A DNA stretch of 64,000 nucleotides from Ideonella_A sakaiensis_A (lineage in GTDB: Bacteria; Pseudomonadota; Gammaproteobacteria; Burkholderiales; Burkholderiaceae_C). The position numbers were made by a program, and so were the translations under genes. The notes below the pieces were generated by a model that worked only from the letters and a program-made list of their open reading frames with translations, made no database searches and was not told the DNA's origin. The stretch is from contig NZ_CP182947.1 in assembly GCF_048320135.1 (NCBI RefSeq), positions 558,001-622,000 of the forward strand, in the 5' to 3' direction. Below, in pieces: positions 23,830 through 33,431 of this stretch (the stretch's first letter is position 1; every line of letters begins with the position of its first letter).

Positions 23830-26439
23830 ATGACCGATGTCACGGCATCGCGCGCCGTCGCACCGCTGATCGAACTGCGCTGGCAGCTCGCGCAGCTGTC
23901 GTGGCCCGAACTGCGGCATCAGCCTTGGCGGCACCTGACCGCGCTGCTCGCGGTCGTGCTCGGTGTTGCACTGGCGTTTTCGGTGCACCTGATCAACGAT
24001 TCGGCGCTTGGCGAATTCAGCGCCGCGGTGCGCAGCGTCAACGGCCAGCCGGATTTCGAATTGCGGGCGCAGCGCGCCGGCTTCGACGAAAGCGTTTATG
24101 CACGGGTGGCCAGCGACCCCCGTGTCGCGGCGGCGAGCCCGGTAATCGAACTGGAAACGCAGGCGTGGGACAGCCGCGGCGAGCGCTTTTCGCTGCGCGT
24201 GATCGGCATCGACCCGCTGGCGGCGGCGCGGCTGTCGCCGGATCTGCTGCCGCAGCGCAGCCGCACCGATCGCGGCAACGGCAGCGGAAATGGCGCGGCC
24301 GAGCTGCTCGATCCCGATGTCGTTTATCTGAACGGCGCCGCCCGGCAACGCCTGGCCAGTGCGGGCAGCGATCTGCCGCAGCAGATCGGGATGCAGTCGG
24401 GGATAGCAGTGCTCACGTTGCCGATCGTCGGCCGGGTTGCAGCCGGCGGGCCGCCGCTGGCGGTGCTCGACATCGCCGGGGCCCAGGCGCATTTCGGCTG
24501 GCTCGGCCGGCTGTCGCGCATCGACGTGCGGCTGGTGCCGGGCGCCGACCGCGAGACGCTGCTGCGTGACCTGGCGTTGCCGAGCGGCGTCCGGGCGGCG
24601 CTGCCGGACGAATCGGCGCAACGCGTCTCGAATGTCTCGCGTGCCTACCGCGTCAATCTGACGGTGCTGGCGCTGGTCGCCTTGTTCACCGGCGCCTTCC
24701 TGGTATTTTCGATCCTGTCGCTGTCGGTCGCGCGGCGGCTGCCGCAGCTGGCGCTGCTCGGCGTGCTCGGGCTGGGTGCCAACGAGCGGCTGCGGCTGAT
24801 CGTCGCCGAATCGGTTCTGCTCGGCCTGCTCGGCAGCCTGCTCGGGCTGGCGCTTGGCACCGCGCTGGCGACGCTTGCATTGCGGCTGCTCGCCGGCGAC
24901 CTCGGCGGTGGTTATTTCCCCGGCGTCACGCCGACCCTGCATTTCAGCGCAATCGCCGCCGCGATGTACGGCCTGCTGGGCATTGCCGCAGCGGTGGTCG
25001 GTGGCCTGCTGCCGGCACGCATCGCGCAGTCGATTGCGCCGGCGCAGGTGCTGAAGGGGCTCGGCGCCGCCGATCAGACAGCTGGCCGGCCCTGGCTCGG
25101 GCTGCTGCTGCTCGGCATCGGCGGCGCACTGGCATTTGCGCCGCCGATTGCCGGGCTGTCGCTGGCGGCCTATCTGGCGGTCGCGCTGCTGCTGCTGGGC
25201 GGCATCGTCGCGGTGCCGAGTGGCGTCGGCCTGCTGCTGCGCGCCGTCGCGCCGCCGCGCCGGCCGCTGGCGCTGCTGGCGGTGCAGCGGGCACGCCATC
25301 AGCGCCACAGCGCGACGATTGCGGTCGCCGGCGTCGTCGCCAGCCTGGCGCTCGCGGTGGCCCTGACGGTGATGGTCGCGAGTTTTCGTGACTCGGTGAC
25401 GCAGTGGCTCGATACGGTGCTGCCGGCCGACTTGTATGCCCGCACGTCCGGCAGCGGTGGCGCCGACAATTCATTCTTGCCGCCCGAACTGGTCACGGCA
25501 ATCGGCCAACTGCCGGGCATCGAGCGACTCGAGGCGCAGCGGGTGACGCAGATCCAGATCGATCCGCAGCAGCCGGCGGTCGCGCTGCTGGCGCGGCCAG
25601 TGCCCGAGCCGGCACGGCGCCTGCCGCTGGTCGGCGGGCTGCAGCCGGTACCTGCCGGCGCGATTGCCGCCTATGTCAGCGAGCCGATGGTCTCGCTGCA
25701 CGGCGCGCGCGCCGGCCACCCGTTCAGTCTGCCGCTGCCCGATGGCCGGCGCGTCGATGTGCACATCGCCGGCGTCTGGCGCGACTATGCGCGGCAAAGC
25801 GGCGCGGTGCTGCTCGACGCGGCCGATTACCAGCGCCTGACCGGTGACCGGCGCATCAATGACCTCGCGATCTGGCTGCAGCCCGGCGCGGCGATGGCCG
25901 AGTTGCAGCAGGCCATCCACCGGCTGGCCGCCACGGCGGCCGGCCAGACCGGCGACGGCGCCGCGGCTGAACTGATCGACTTTGCATCGGCAGGCGAACT
26001 GCGCGCGACCTCACTGCGCATCTTCGACCGCAGTTTTGCCGTGACCTACTGGCTGCAGGCGGTCGCGATCGGCATCGGGCTGTTCGGCATCGCCGCGAGC
26101 TTCTCGGCACAGGTGCTGGCGCGGCGCAAGGAATTCGGCCTGCTCGCCCACCTCGGTCTGACGCGGCGCCAGGTGCTGGCGCTGGTCGCCGCCGAGGCGG
26201 CGGTCTGGACCGCGGCCGGCGCGGTGCTCGGCCTGCTGCTCGGCATCGCGGTCAGCGTGATCCTGGTCAAGGTCGTCAACCCGCAGAGTTTTCACTGGAC
26301 GATGGAACTGGTGCTGCCGGCCGGCCGGCTGGCGATCCTGTGCCTGGCAGTGATGGTGGCCGGCACGCTGACCGCGTGGCTGTCGGCCCGCGCGGCCGGC
26401 GGCCGCGACATGGTGCTGGCGGTCAAGGAAGACTGGTAG
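23830..26439 (+). CDS. Large ABC transporter permease, FtsX-like (duplicated FtsX domains)
   Basis: An 869-residue inner-membrane permease of the MacB/FtsX superfamily with two FtsX-type domains. An N-terminal membrane helix (about residues 37-57) precedes a large periplasmic MacB-PCD-like region. Three helices lie around 275-400, and a central pair around 420-470. A second periplasmic domain follows, then the C-terminal FtsX helices (about 735-850) with ARRKEFGLLAHLGLTRRQVLAL, the family coupling-region motif. The length and layout match the permeases next to AttH/CrtC-like lipocalin genes. It likely works with the ATPase at 22616. Function is predicted to be export or extraction of a lipid-like molecule. 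Confidence 0.88.
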   Translation: MTDVTASRAVAPLIELRWQLAQLSWPELRHQPWRHLTALLAVVLGVALAFSVHLINDSALGEFSAAVRSVNGQPDFELRAQRAGFDESVYARVASDPRVAAASPVIELETQAWDSRGERFSLRVIGIDPLAAARLSPDLLPQRSRTDRGNGSGNGAAELLDPDVVYLNGAARQRLASAGSDLPQQIGMQSGIAVLTLPIVGRVAAGGPPLAVLDIAGAQAHFGWLGRLSRIDVRLVPGADRETLLRDLALPSGVRAALPDESAQRVSNVSRAYRVNLTVLALVALFTGAFLVFSILSLSVARRLPQLALLGVLGLGANERLRLIVAESVLLGLLGSLLGLALGTALATLALRLLAGDLGGGYFPGVTPTLHFSAIAAAMYGLLGIAAAVVGGLLPARIAQSIAPAQVLKGLGAADQTAGRPWLGLLLLGIGGALAFAPPIAGLSLAAYLAVALLLLGGIVAVPSGVGLLLRAVAPPRRPLALLAVQRARHQRHSATIAVAGVVASLALAVALTVMVASFRDSVTQWLDTVLPADLYARTSGSGGADNSFLPPELVTAIGQLPGIERLEAQRVTQIQIDPQQPAVALLARPVPEPARRLPLVGGLQPVPAGAIAAYVSEPMVSLHGARAGHPFSLPLPDGRRVDVHIAGVWRDYARQSGAVLLDAADYQRLTGDRRINDLAIWLQPGAAMAELQQAIHRLAATAAGQTGDGAAAELIDFASAGELRATSLRIFDRSFAVTYWLQAVAIGIGLFGIAASFSAQVLARRKEFGLLAHLGLTRRQVLALVAAEAAVWTAAGAVLGLLLGIAVSVILVKVVNPQSFHWTMELVLPAGRLAILCLAVMVAGTLTAWLSARAAGGRDMVLAVKEDW

Positions 26440-26480
26440 CGCCGGCGGCAGTTGCCAGGAAATGCTGTACAAGAGCGCCC

Positions 26481-27461
26481 ATGCTGCAATTCGATGATGT
26501 CCGGGCCGCCGCCGCCCGCCTTGCCGGCGTTGCCCATCGCACGCCGGTGGTTCGCTCGCGCACGCTCGACGAGTTGCTCGGCATGCAGGTGCTGCTGAAA
26601 TGCGAAAACCTGCAACGGATGGGCGCGTTCAAATTCCGCGGCGGCTACAACGCCGTCAATGTGTTGAGCGATGCCGAGCGCGCCCGCGGCGTCGTCGCCT
26701 TCTCTTCTGGCAACCATGCGCAGGCGGTGGCGCTGGCCGCACGGCTGCACCGCTGCGCGGCGACGATCGTGATGCCGCACGATGCGCCGCCACTGAAACT
26801 CGCGGCAACCGGCGGCTATGGCGCCGAGGTCGTGCTCTACGACCGCTATACCGAAGACCGCGATGCGATCGCCGCCCGCCTCAGCGAACAACGCGGCAGC
26901 GTGTTGATCCCGCCGTTCGACCACCTGCCGGTGATGGCCGGCCAGGGCACGACGGCGCTCGAACTGATCGAGCAGACCGAAGCGGATGGCCCGCTCGACG
27001 CATTGATCGTCTGTACCGGCGGCGGCGGGCTGCTGTCGGGCTGCGCGGTCGCCGCAAAGGCCTTGCAGCCGGCGATCAAGGTTTATGGCGCAGAACCGGC
27101 GCGCGGCAACGATGTGCAGCAGTCGCTGCGCAGCGGCCGGATCGTCAAGCTGGACGAGGTGCCGCGGACGATCTGCGACGGCCAGCAGACGCAGGCAACC
27201 GGCCCGCAGCCGTTCGAGGTGATCCGCGAACTGGTCACCGACATCCTCGATGTGCCCGATCCGGTCGTTGTCGAGGCGATGCGATTCCTGTTCGACCGGA
27301 TGAAACTCGTCGTCGAACCGTCCGGCGCCTGCGCGCTGGCCGCGCTGATGCAGCACCGCGAGCGTTTTGCCGGCCAGCGCGTCGGCGTCACGCTGTCGGG
27401 CGGCAACATCGGCATCGACCGCTTCGTCGCGCTGGTCACTGGCGTTGAACGGGTCGACTGA
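26481..27461 (+). CDS. PLP-dependent threonine/serine dehydratase-like enzyme
   Basis: A fold-type II PLP enzyme of the threonine dehydratase / serine racemase / threo-3-hydroxyaspartate ammonia-lyase group. The 326-residue product has the PLP lysine at K51 in MGAFKFRGGYNAV. The asparagine loop is SSGNHAQAVALAA, and the phosphate-binding glycine loop CTGGGGLLSGCAVAAK. The C-terminal ACT regulatory domain of biosynthetic IlvA is absent, so it is a catabolic or racemase-type member. Exact substrate is uncertain. It follows the permease gene by 41 bases on the same strand. Confidence 0.87.
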   Translation: MLQFDDVRAAAARLAGVAHRTPVVRSRTLDELLGMQVLLKCENLQRMGAFKFRGGYNAVNVLSDAERARGVVAFSSGNHAQAVALAARLHRCAATIVMPHDAPPLKLAATGGYGAEVVLYDRYTEDRDAIAARLSEQRGSVLIPPFDHLPVMAGQGTTALELIEQTEADGPLDALIVCTGGGGLLSGCAVAAKALQPAIKVYGAEPARGNDVQQSLRSGRIVKLDEVPRTICDGQQTQATGPQPFEVIRELVTDILDVPDPVVVEAMRFLFDRMKLVVEPSGACALAALMQHRERFAGQRVGVTLSGGNIGIDRFVALVTGVERVD

Positions 27462-27464
27462 CGC

Positions 27465-28520
27465 TCACGCTGCGTCGCTGAAGCCTTCCAGGATATTGAC
27501 CAGGTTGACGCCGATCTCGTCGACCGCATATCCGCCTTCGAAGACCCAGACCAGCGGCAATGAGCCGACCGCGCGGCGGATGTCGCGGCCGATATCCAGG
27601 TAGTCGGCGCTGCGCAGGCGAAAACCCGAGATCGGGTCGCCCTCGAAGGTGTCGACGCCGACGGCGATCACCAGCGCCTGCGGCGCAAAACCCGTCACCG
27701 CATCGAGCGCTGTCGCCAGCGCGGCGCGCCAGTCGGCAAAACCGGTGCCGCGCGGCAGTGGCAGGTTCAGGTTGAAGCCAACGCCCGCGCCGGCGCCGCG
27801 TTCGTCGGCAAAACCGAGGTAGAACGGGTATTCGGTGCGCGGATCGCCGTGCAGCGAAATCGTCTGCACATCGGCGCGCTCGTAGAAGATCGATTGCGTG
27901 CCGTTGCCGTGGTGATAGTCGATGTCGAGCACGCTGACGCGCTCGCAGCCGCTGTCGCGCAGCACCTGCGCCGCCAGCGCCGAGTTGTTCAGGAAGCAGT
28001 AGCCGCCGAAGAACTCGGCGCCGGCATGGTGGCCAGGCGGGCGCGACAACGCCAGCGCACTGCCCGCCTCGCCGGCGGAGACGGCGCGCGCGGCGGCGAG
28101 CGCGCAGGCCGCGCCTTCGCGGGCCGCCGTCCAGCTGCCGGCGGTCAGCGGCGTGCCGGCATCGAAGCTGTACAGGCCCACCCGGGCCGAGAAGTTGGCC
28201 GGAACAATGTCGCGCCGCATGCCACGCACCGGCCAGACCGACGGCAATACGTCGTATTCGGCGTTCGCCGGATCGATCGCCAACCACTGGTCCCAGGCGG
28301 TGGCGAGGAACTGCAGATAGTCCGGCGCATGGACCGTGAGCAGCGCGGCGTCGAGCCCGTCGGCTGGCGCCTGGCGTTGCTCGCCGAGCGGCCGGCGCGC
28401 CAGTTCAGCCAGCACATGGTCGACACGTTGCGGCACTTCGACACACGGCACCAGCCGGCCGCGGAACATTTCCTGCCGGCCGTGGTGCAGGTGGTGCATT
28501 GCATTGGCATAGATCAGCAT
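27465..28520 (-). CDS. Histone deacetylase superfamily protein, acetylpolyamine amidohydrolase-like
   Basis: A zinc-dependent deacetylase of the class that includes bacterial acetylpolyamine amidohydrolases. The 351-residue product starts MLIYANAMHHLHHGRQEMF, which matches the family N-terminus with its substrate-loop histidines. The active site is clear: SRPPGHHAGAEFFGGYCF, then DIDYHHGNGTQ with zinc ligands, and VGVDTFEGDP with the third ligand. The C-terminal glycine loop is VFEGGYAVDEIG. An upstream ATG at 28565 would add 15 residues and is less likely. It diverges from the lipocalin-like gene with a 56-base gap. Confidence 0.88.
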   Translation of the reverse strand: MLIYANAMHHLHHGRQEMFRGRLVPCVEVPQRVDHVLAELARRPLGEQRQAPADGLDAALLTVHAPDYLQFLATAWDQWLAIDPANAEYDVLPSVWPVRGMRRDIVPANFSARVGLYSFDAGTPLTAGSWTAAREGAACALAAARAVSAGEAGSALALSRPPGHHAGAEFFGGYCFLNNSALAAQVLRDSGCERVSVLDIDYHHGNGTQSIFYERADVQTISLHGDPRTEYPFYLGFADERGAGAGVGFNLNLPLPRGTGFADWRAALATALDAVTGFAPQALVIAVGVDTFEGDPISGFRLRSADYLDIGRDIRRAVGSLPLVWVFEGGYAVDEIGVNLVNILEGFSDAA

Positions 28521-28576
28521 GCGGCTCTGGTGATCGGCAACGGTAGAGTTCTGATGATGTGTCATGCTCGGCTTCG

Positions 28577-29710
28577 ATGCTGCGACGACGTTTTTGTTCA
28601 ACCCCGCTGATCGCCGCAGCCGGCAGCTGGCCGGCGCTGGCGATCGGCGCGGCAGCGAGCCCGCCTGGCGGCGAAACCGCACGCGGCGTCTCGCGCCGAC
28701 CGCTGGTGTTTCCCGCCGATTTCGGCGCCCATCCCGATACCCGCATCGAGTGGTGGTACATCACCGGCGCGCTGACGGTCGACGGGTCCGGGCAGCCCAC
28801 GCCGGCATTCGGCTTCCAGCTGACCTTTTTCCGCGTCCGCACCGGCATTGCGCCCGATCATCCGAGCCGGTTTGCCGCGCAGCAACTGGTGCTCGCCCAC
28901 GGTGCATTGAGCAGCGTCGCCGAGCGCCGGCTGCGCCATGACCAGGCAGCGGCGCGCAGCGGCTTCGAGGTGGCCGACGCAAAAACCGGGGATACCGAGG
29001 TCTGGCTGCGCAACTGGCGGCTGCGCCGCGAGGGCATCCCGGCGGCGAGCCGCTACGCTGCCCGCATCGACAGCGTGGACGCCGGTTTCGGCTTCGAGCT
29101 GAGTTTTGAGTCGACTCAAGCGCTGCTGTTGCAGGGCGACGCCGGTTATTCGCGCAAGGGCCCGCAGCCGGCGCAGGCCAGCCATTACTACAGCCAACCG
29201 CAGCTGCGAGCGGCCGGTAGGCTGTCGATTGACGGCAAGCGTCTCGCGGTGCAGGGCAAGGCCTGGCTGGATCACGAATGGAGCAACAGCCTGCTTGCCG
29301 CCGATGCGGTCGGCTGGGACTGGATCGGCATCAATCTCGACGACGGCAGCGTCTTGACGGCGTTCCGGCTGCGCCGCGCCGACGGCAGCGCGCTGTATGC
29401 CGGCGGCAGCTGGCGCCAGCCAGGAAACCCGGGTCGCAATTTTGCCGCCGACGAGGTCGTCTTCAGCGCCCGGCGGCGCTGGCGCAGCCCGCACACCCAG
29501 GCCGACTATCCGGTCGAATGGCTGATCGAGACGCCCGCCGGCCGCTTCCATCTCGAGGCCTTGTTCGACGACCAGGAACTCGACAGCCGGCGCAGCACCG
29601 GCGCCGTCTACTGGGAAGGCCTGAGCCGCTTGCGCGACGCCGGCCGCGGCCGGCTGCTCGGCCATGGCTACCTCGAGATGACCGGCTACGCGGCGCCGCT
29701 GCAGATCTGA
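28577..29710 (+). CDS. AttH/CrtC-like lipocalin-fold secreted protein
   Basis: The 377-residue product belongs to the carotenoid 1,2-hydratase / AttH family (two lipocalin-like beta barrels). Hallmarks are DTRIEWWYITGAL near the start, GFQLTFFRVRTG, a central GKAWLDHEWSNSLLAADAVG and WDWIGINLDDGS. An N-terminal signal begins with LRRRFC, a possible Tat motif, so it is likely periplasmic. No other carotenoid genes are seen, so the AttH-like role is more likely than carotenoid hydration. AttH-type proteins often work with an ABC ATPase and FtsX-like permease, which are present at 22616 and 23830. An in-frame GTG at 28559 is less likely as start. Confidence 0.85.
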   Translation: MLRRRFCSTPLIAAAGSWPALAIGAAASPPGGETARGVSRRPLVFPADFGAHPDTRIEWWYITGALTVDGSGQPTPAFGFQLTFFRVRTGIAPDHPSRFAAQQLVLAHGALSSVAERRLRHDQAAARSGFEVADAKTGDTEVWLRNWRLRREGIPAASRYAARIDSVDAGFGFELSFESTQALLLQGDAGYSRKGPQPAQASHYYSQPQLRAAGRLSIDGKRLAVQGKAWLDHEWSNSLLAADAVGWDWIGINLDDGSVLTAFRLRRADGSALYAGGSWRQPGNPGRNFAADEVVFSARRRWRSPHTQADYPVEWLIETPAGRFHLEALFDDQELDSRRSTGAVYWEGLSRLRDAGRGRLLGHGYLEMTGYAAPLQI

Positions 29711-29727
29711 CAGCAGCGCGCCTCGGG

Positions 29728-30432
29728 TCAGTCGACGATCTGCAGCCGCAGGCTGCCGACGCCGTCGACCGAAGCCTCGAGCAGGTCACCGGCTACAACC
29801 GCCGCAACCCCTTCCGGCGTGCCGGTGAAGATCAGGTCGCCGGGTTCCAGCGTCCAGGCCTTCGACACATGCTCGATGATCTCCGGCATGCTCCAGATCA
29901 GCTTGCCGATCACGCTGCTCTGGCGCACTTCGCCGTTGACCTTCAATTCGATCTTCGTGTCCGGCGTGATGCTGCAGTTCGCAGCGCTGACCAGCGGCCC
30001 GATCGGCGCCGACTGCTCGAAGGATTTGCCGATCTCCCACGGCCGCCCTTCCTTCTTCATCTGGCCCTGCAGGTCGCGGCGCGTCATGTCGAGACCGACG
30101 CCATATCCCCAGACATGGTCCATTGCATCGGCGGCGGCGATGTCGCGCCCGCCCTTGCCGATCGCCATCACCAGTTCGACCTCATGGTGCAGGCTTTTCG
30201 TCAGGCTCGGATAGTGCATCCGGCCGGTTTCGCCTTCGGCAACGACCAGCACATTGTCGGCCGGCTTCAGGAAGAAGAACGGCGGCTCGCGGCCGGTAAA
30301 ACCCATCTCGATCGCATGTTCGACATAGTTGCGGCCGACGCAATAAACCCGCCTGACCGGAAACGACGCATCGGCGGCTTCGCCGCGCACCGGTATCACA
30401 GCCGCGCGCGGCGCGGGAATCACATGGCTCAT
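29728..30432 (-). CDS. Fumarylacetoacetate hydrolase family protein
   Basis: A metal-dependent C-C bond hydrolase or decarboxylase of the FAH superfamily, often acting in aromatic or dicarboxylate degradation (fumarylpyruvate hydrolase or oxaloacetate decarboxylase type). The 234-residue product shows the family order: VYCVGRNYVEHAIEMG, HHEVELVMAIGKGGRD with the metal-binding Glu residues, WGYGVGLDMTRRDLQ and DLIFTGTPEGVAAV. It converges with the lipocalin-like gene and diverges from the Nudix gene. Substrate is not determinable; the FAH fold call is firm. Confidence 0.9.
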   Translation of the reverse strand: MSHVIPAPRAAVIPVRGEAADASFPVRRVYCVGRNYVEHAIEMGFTGREPPFFFLKPADNVLVVAEGETGRMHYPSLTKSLHHEVELVMAIGKGGRDIAAADAMDHVWGYGVGLDMTRRDLQGQMKKEGRPWEIGKSFEQSAPIGPLVSAANCSITPDTKIELKVNGEVRQSSVIGKLIWSMPEIIEHVSKAWTLEPGDLIFTGTPEGVAAVVAGDLLEASVDGVGSLRLQIVD

Positions 30433-30544
30433 CACTCTCTCCTGTTGGCTTGTTCTGCTTGCGCCGAATGATGCCATGCCGACCCGCGGGCGATGCCGTG
30501 CCGGCTCCTCGGACGGCACCGATTGCACCGCTACACTCGACGCC

Positions 30545-31090
30545 ATGCTTGAAATCCGATCGATCCGGCACTGCCGAAGCTGCGGCAACAAGGTGCGTTA
30601 CGAAGTACCGCCGGACGACAACAGGGAACGGGCTGTGTGCAGTGCCTGTCGCACGATCCATTACGAGAATCCGCTGAACGTCGTCGGCACGCTGCCGGTC
30701 TGGGGCGAACAGGTGCTGCTGTGCAAACGCAACATCGAGCCGCGTCATGGCATGTGGACGCTGCCGGCAGGGTTCATGGAGCAAGGCGAGACGACGGCCG
30801 AAGGCGCGCTGCGCGAAACCATCGAGGAGGCCGGCGCGCATGTCGAGATGCAGGGCCTGTACACCCTGCTGAACGTGACCCGCGTCAGCCAGGTCCACAT
30901 GTATTACCGGGCGCGACTGCTCGACACCGACTTCGCGCCCGGGCCGGAGACGATCGAGGCAAGACTGTTCCGCGAACACGAGATTCCGTGGGAGCAACTG
31001 GCATTTCGCACCGTGCGGGCGACACTGCAGTTTTTTTTCGAAGACCGCCAGACAGGTCAATTCACGCTGCACTGTGCCGATATAGCCTGA
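30545..31090 (+). CDS. Nudix hydrolase with N-terminal zinc ribbon
   Basis: A 181-residue Nudix pyrophosphohydrolase. The N-terminus has a four-cysteine zinc ribbon (CRSCGNKVRY and CSACRTIHYENP), as in NudC-like and related proteins. The Nudix box is complete: GFMEQGETTAEGALRETIEE followed by AG. Substrate could be NAD(P)H, ADP-ribose or a nucleotide sugar; this is not readable from sequence. It ends 19 bases before the type I secretion ABC gene and on the same strand, so the two may share a transcript, although no functional link is known. Confidence 0.88.
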   Translation: MLEIRSIRHCRSCGNKVRYEVPPDDNRERAVCSACRTIHYENPLNVVGTLPVWGEQVLLCKRNIEPRHGMWTLPAGFMEQGETTAEGALRETIEEAGAHVEMQGLYTLLNVTRVSQVHMYYRARLLDTDFAPGPETIEARLFREHEIPWEQLAFRTVRATLQFFFEDRQTGQFTLHCADIA

Positions 31091-31109
31091 CAGGAGCGAA
31101 TTCCCACCA

Positions 31110-33431
31110 ATGTCGAATGCCACTTCAACCACACCGCTCGTTCCTGCGGCTGCCGCTGCACCCACGCCGCAAAAGGTGACTGCCAACATCAGCATGGCGC
31201 CACCGGAGGGTCCAGCCGCCGCACGCCCAGCGGCGGCCGGCAACCCGCCGCAAGCCGGCAACGGGCCGGTCATTGCCGAAGTTCAGCGGTTGCGCGAAGA
31301 CCTGATCCATCCCGATCCGCTGCTCGATTGCCTGGTCGAGATCTGCCGGCTGCACGGCAGCCCGGCAACCCGGGCATCGCTGTCGGCCGGCCTGCCGCTC
31401 GGCAATGGCCGCGGCGCGCGGATGACACTCGATCTGGCCGAACGGGCCGCCGCACGCGCCGGCATGACGACCAAGCTGCAGCGCATCGCGCTCGATCAGA
31501 TCGACGCGGCGACGCTGCCGACCATCCTGGTCCTCGCGAACAACCAGGCCTGCGTGCTGCTCGGCTGGGAAGACGACGGCGAGGTCGCCCGGCTGCTGCT
31601 GCCCGAGACCGGCCAGGGCGCGGTGACGATGACGCTCGAACAGCTGGCCGAGCGCTACATCGGCGTGACGCTGTTCGTCAGGCCTCATTTCCGCTTCGAC
31701 AAGCGCACGCCCGAGGTGCGCAAGATCAAGTCCGAACACTGGTTCTGGAGCGCGGTGCTGCAGCAGCGCGGCGTCTACCGAGACGTCTTGTGGGCGGCGC
31801 TGCTGGTCAACGTGTTTGCGCTGGCGATTCCGCTGTTCTCGATGAACGTCTACGACCGCGTCGTGCCGAACAATGCGGTCGAGACGCTGTGGGCCTTGTC
31901 GATCGGCGTCGTGCTGATCATCTGCGCCGACCTCTTCATGCGGATCTTGCGCAGCCACTTCGTCGACGAGGCCAGCGCGCGGATCGACGTGAAGATCTCG
32001 GCGACGCTGATGGAGAAGGTGCTCGGCATGAAGCTCGAGAACCGGCCGCAGTCGATCGGTTCGTTCGCATCGAATCTGCGCGGCTTCGAGCAGGTGCGCG
32101 ACTTCATCGCATCGGGCACCGTGACGACGCTGATCGATCTGCCGTTCGCGCTGCTGTTCATCGCGGTGCTGGCGTGGATCTCGCCGTGGCTGGCGATCCC
32201 TCCGGTGATCGCGTTCACGTTGATCATGATCATGGGCTATGTGATGCAGCACCGGCTGCACGAGCTGTCCGAAACGACCTACAAGGCCGCTGCCGCGCGC
32301 AACGGCGTACTGATCGAGAGCCTCGGAGGCATCGAGACGATCAAGTCGCAGGGTGCGGAAGGCGTGATCCAGTCGCGCTGGGAGCGCACCAACCTGTTCC
32401 TCGCAAAGACCAACGTGAAGATCCGTGCGTTGTCGTCGCGGGCGATGTACATCACGAACACGATGACGCAGTCGGTCTGGGTCGTGATGATCGTGATCGG
32501 CGTCTACCTGATCAGCCAGCGCGAGCTGACGATGGGTGCGTTGATTGCTGCCAGCATGTTGTCGTCGCGCTCGCTGGCGCCGGCCAGCCAGATCATCGGC
32601 CTGCTGATGCAGTACCAGGGCGCACGCACCGCGCTCGAGTCACTGAACAAGGTGATGGACAACGAGGTCGAGCGCCCGGAAGGCAAGACCTTCATCCAGC
32701 GGCCGATGCTGCGCGGCGATATCGAGTTCCGCAATGTCCGCTTCAGCTATCCGGAGCGCAAGGATTCGGCGCTCGAAGGCGTCAGCTTCAAGATCGCCGC
32801 CGGCGAGCGGGTGGCGCTGATCGGCCGCGTCGGCTCCGGGAAATCGACGATCCTGCGGCTGATCATGGGCCTGTACCAGCCGACCGACGGCGCAGTGCTG
32901 CTCGACGGCATCGACCTGCGCCAGCTCGACCCGGCCGACGTGCGGCGCAACGTCGCCAGCGTCTCGCAGGACGTCACGCTGTTCTACGGCAGCCTGCGCG
33001 ACAACATCACCTTCGGGCTGCCGTATGCCGACGATTCAGCGGTGGTTGCCGCAGCCGAGGTCGCCGGCCTCGCCGAGCATGTGAACCGCCACCCGGAAGG
33101 CTTCGACATGCCGGTCGGCGAACGCGGCGAATCGCTGTCCGGCGGACAGCGGCAAAGCGTTGGCATCGCCCGCGCGCTGCTGCACAATTCTCCGATCCTG
33201 CTGCTCGATGAGCCGACCAGCGCGATGGACTTCTCGACCGAAGGGCAGATCACCAACCGGATGGCTGCCTTTGCCCAGGACAAAACGGTGGTGCTGGTGA
33301 CGCACCGCACCTCGATGCTGGCGATGGTCAACCGCGTGATCGTCATCGACGGCGGCAAGGTGGTCGCCGACGGGCCACGTGAGCGCATCATGGAAGCCCT
33401 GGCCAGCGGCCGCATCGCGAGGGCTGCATGA
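31110..33431 (+). CDS. lapB: Type I secretion system permease/ATPase, LapB type
   Basis: The inner-membrane ABC engine that exports the giant adhesin downstream. The 773-residue product has a Pro/Ala-rich N-terminus, then a C39-like peptidase domain (about residues 65-190) that lacks the catalytic cysteine, as in RTX exporters. Six membrane helices follow (about 210-480). The nucleotide-binding domain (530-770) has Walker A GRVGSGKST, signature LSGGQRQSVGIARAL and Walker B ILLLDEPTSAMD. Its stop overlaps the membrane-fusion gene start by 4 bases. Naming follows the P. fluorescens Lap system by analogy. Confidence 0.93.
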   Translation: MSNATSTTPLVPAAAAAPTPQKVTANISMAPPEGPAAARPAAAGNPPQAGNGPVIAEVQRLREDLIHPDPLLDCLVEICRLHGSPATRASLSAGLPLGNGRGARMTLDLAERAAARAGMTTKLQRIALDQIDAATLPTILVLANNQACVLLGWEDDGEVARLLLPETGQGAVTMTLEQLAERYIGVTLFVRPHFRFDKRTPEVRKIKSEHWFWSAVLQQRGVYRDVLWAALLVNVFALAIPLFSMNVYDRVVPNNAVETLWALSIGVVLIICADLFMRILRSHFVDEASARIDVKISATLMEKVLGMKLENRPQSIGSFASNLRGFEQVRDFIASGTVTTLIDLPFALLFIAVLAWISPWLAIPPVIAFTLIMIMGYVMQHRLHELSETTYKAAAARNGVLIESLGGIETIKSQGAEGVIQSRWERTNLFLAKTNVKIRALSSRAMYITNTMTQSVWVVMIVIGVYLISQRELTMGALIAASMLSSRSLAPASQIIGLLMQYQGARTALESLNKVMDNEVERPEGKTFIQRPMLRGDIEFRNVRFSYPERKDSALEGVSFKIAAGERVALIGRVGSGKSTILRLIMGLYQPTDGAVLLDGIDLRQLDPADVRRNVASVSQDVTLFYGSLRDNITFGLPYADDSAVVAAAEVAGLAEHVNRHPEGFDMPVGERGESLSGGQRQSVGIARALLHNSPILLLDEPTSAMDFSTEGQITNRMAAFAQDKTVVLVTHRTSMLAMVNRVIVIDGGKVVADGPRERIMEALASGRIARAA

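Noticed and set aside
23770..25308. Open frame on the minus strand over the FtsX-like permease.
   Set aside because: Gln/Arg-rich shadow of the permease; no domain and no plausible ribosome site.
28577..29710. Carotenoid biosynthesis gene (crtC).
   Set aside because: The fold is shared, but no other carotenoid genes are near and ABC partners favour an AttH-like role.
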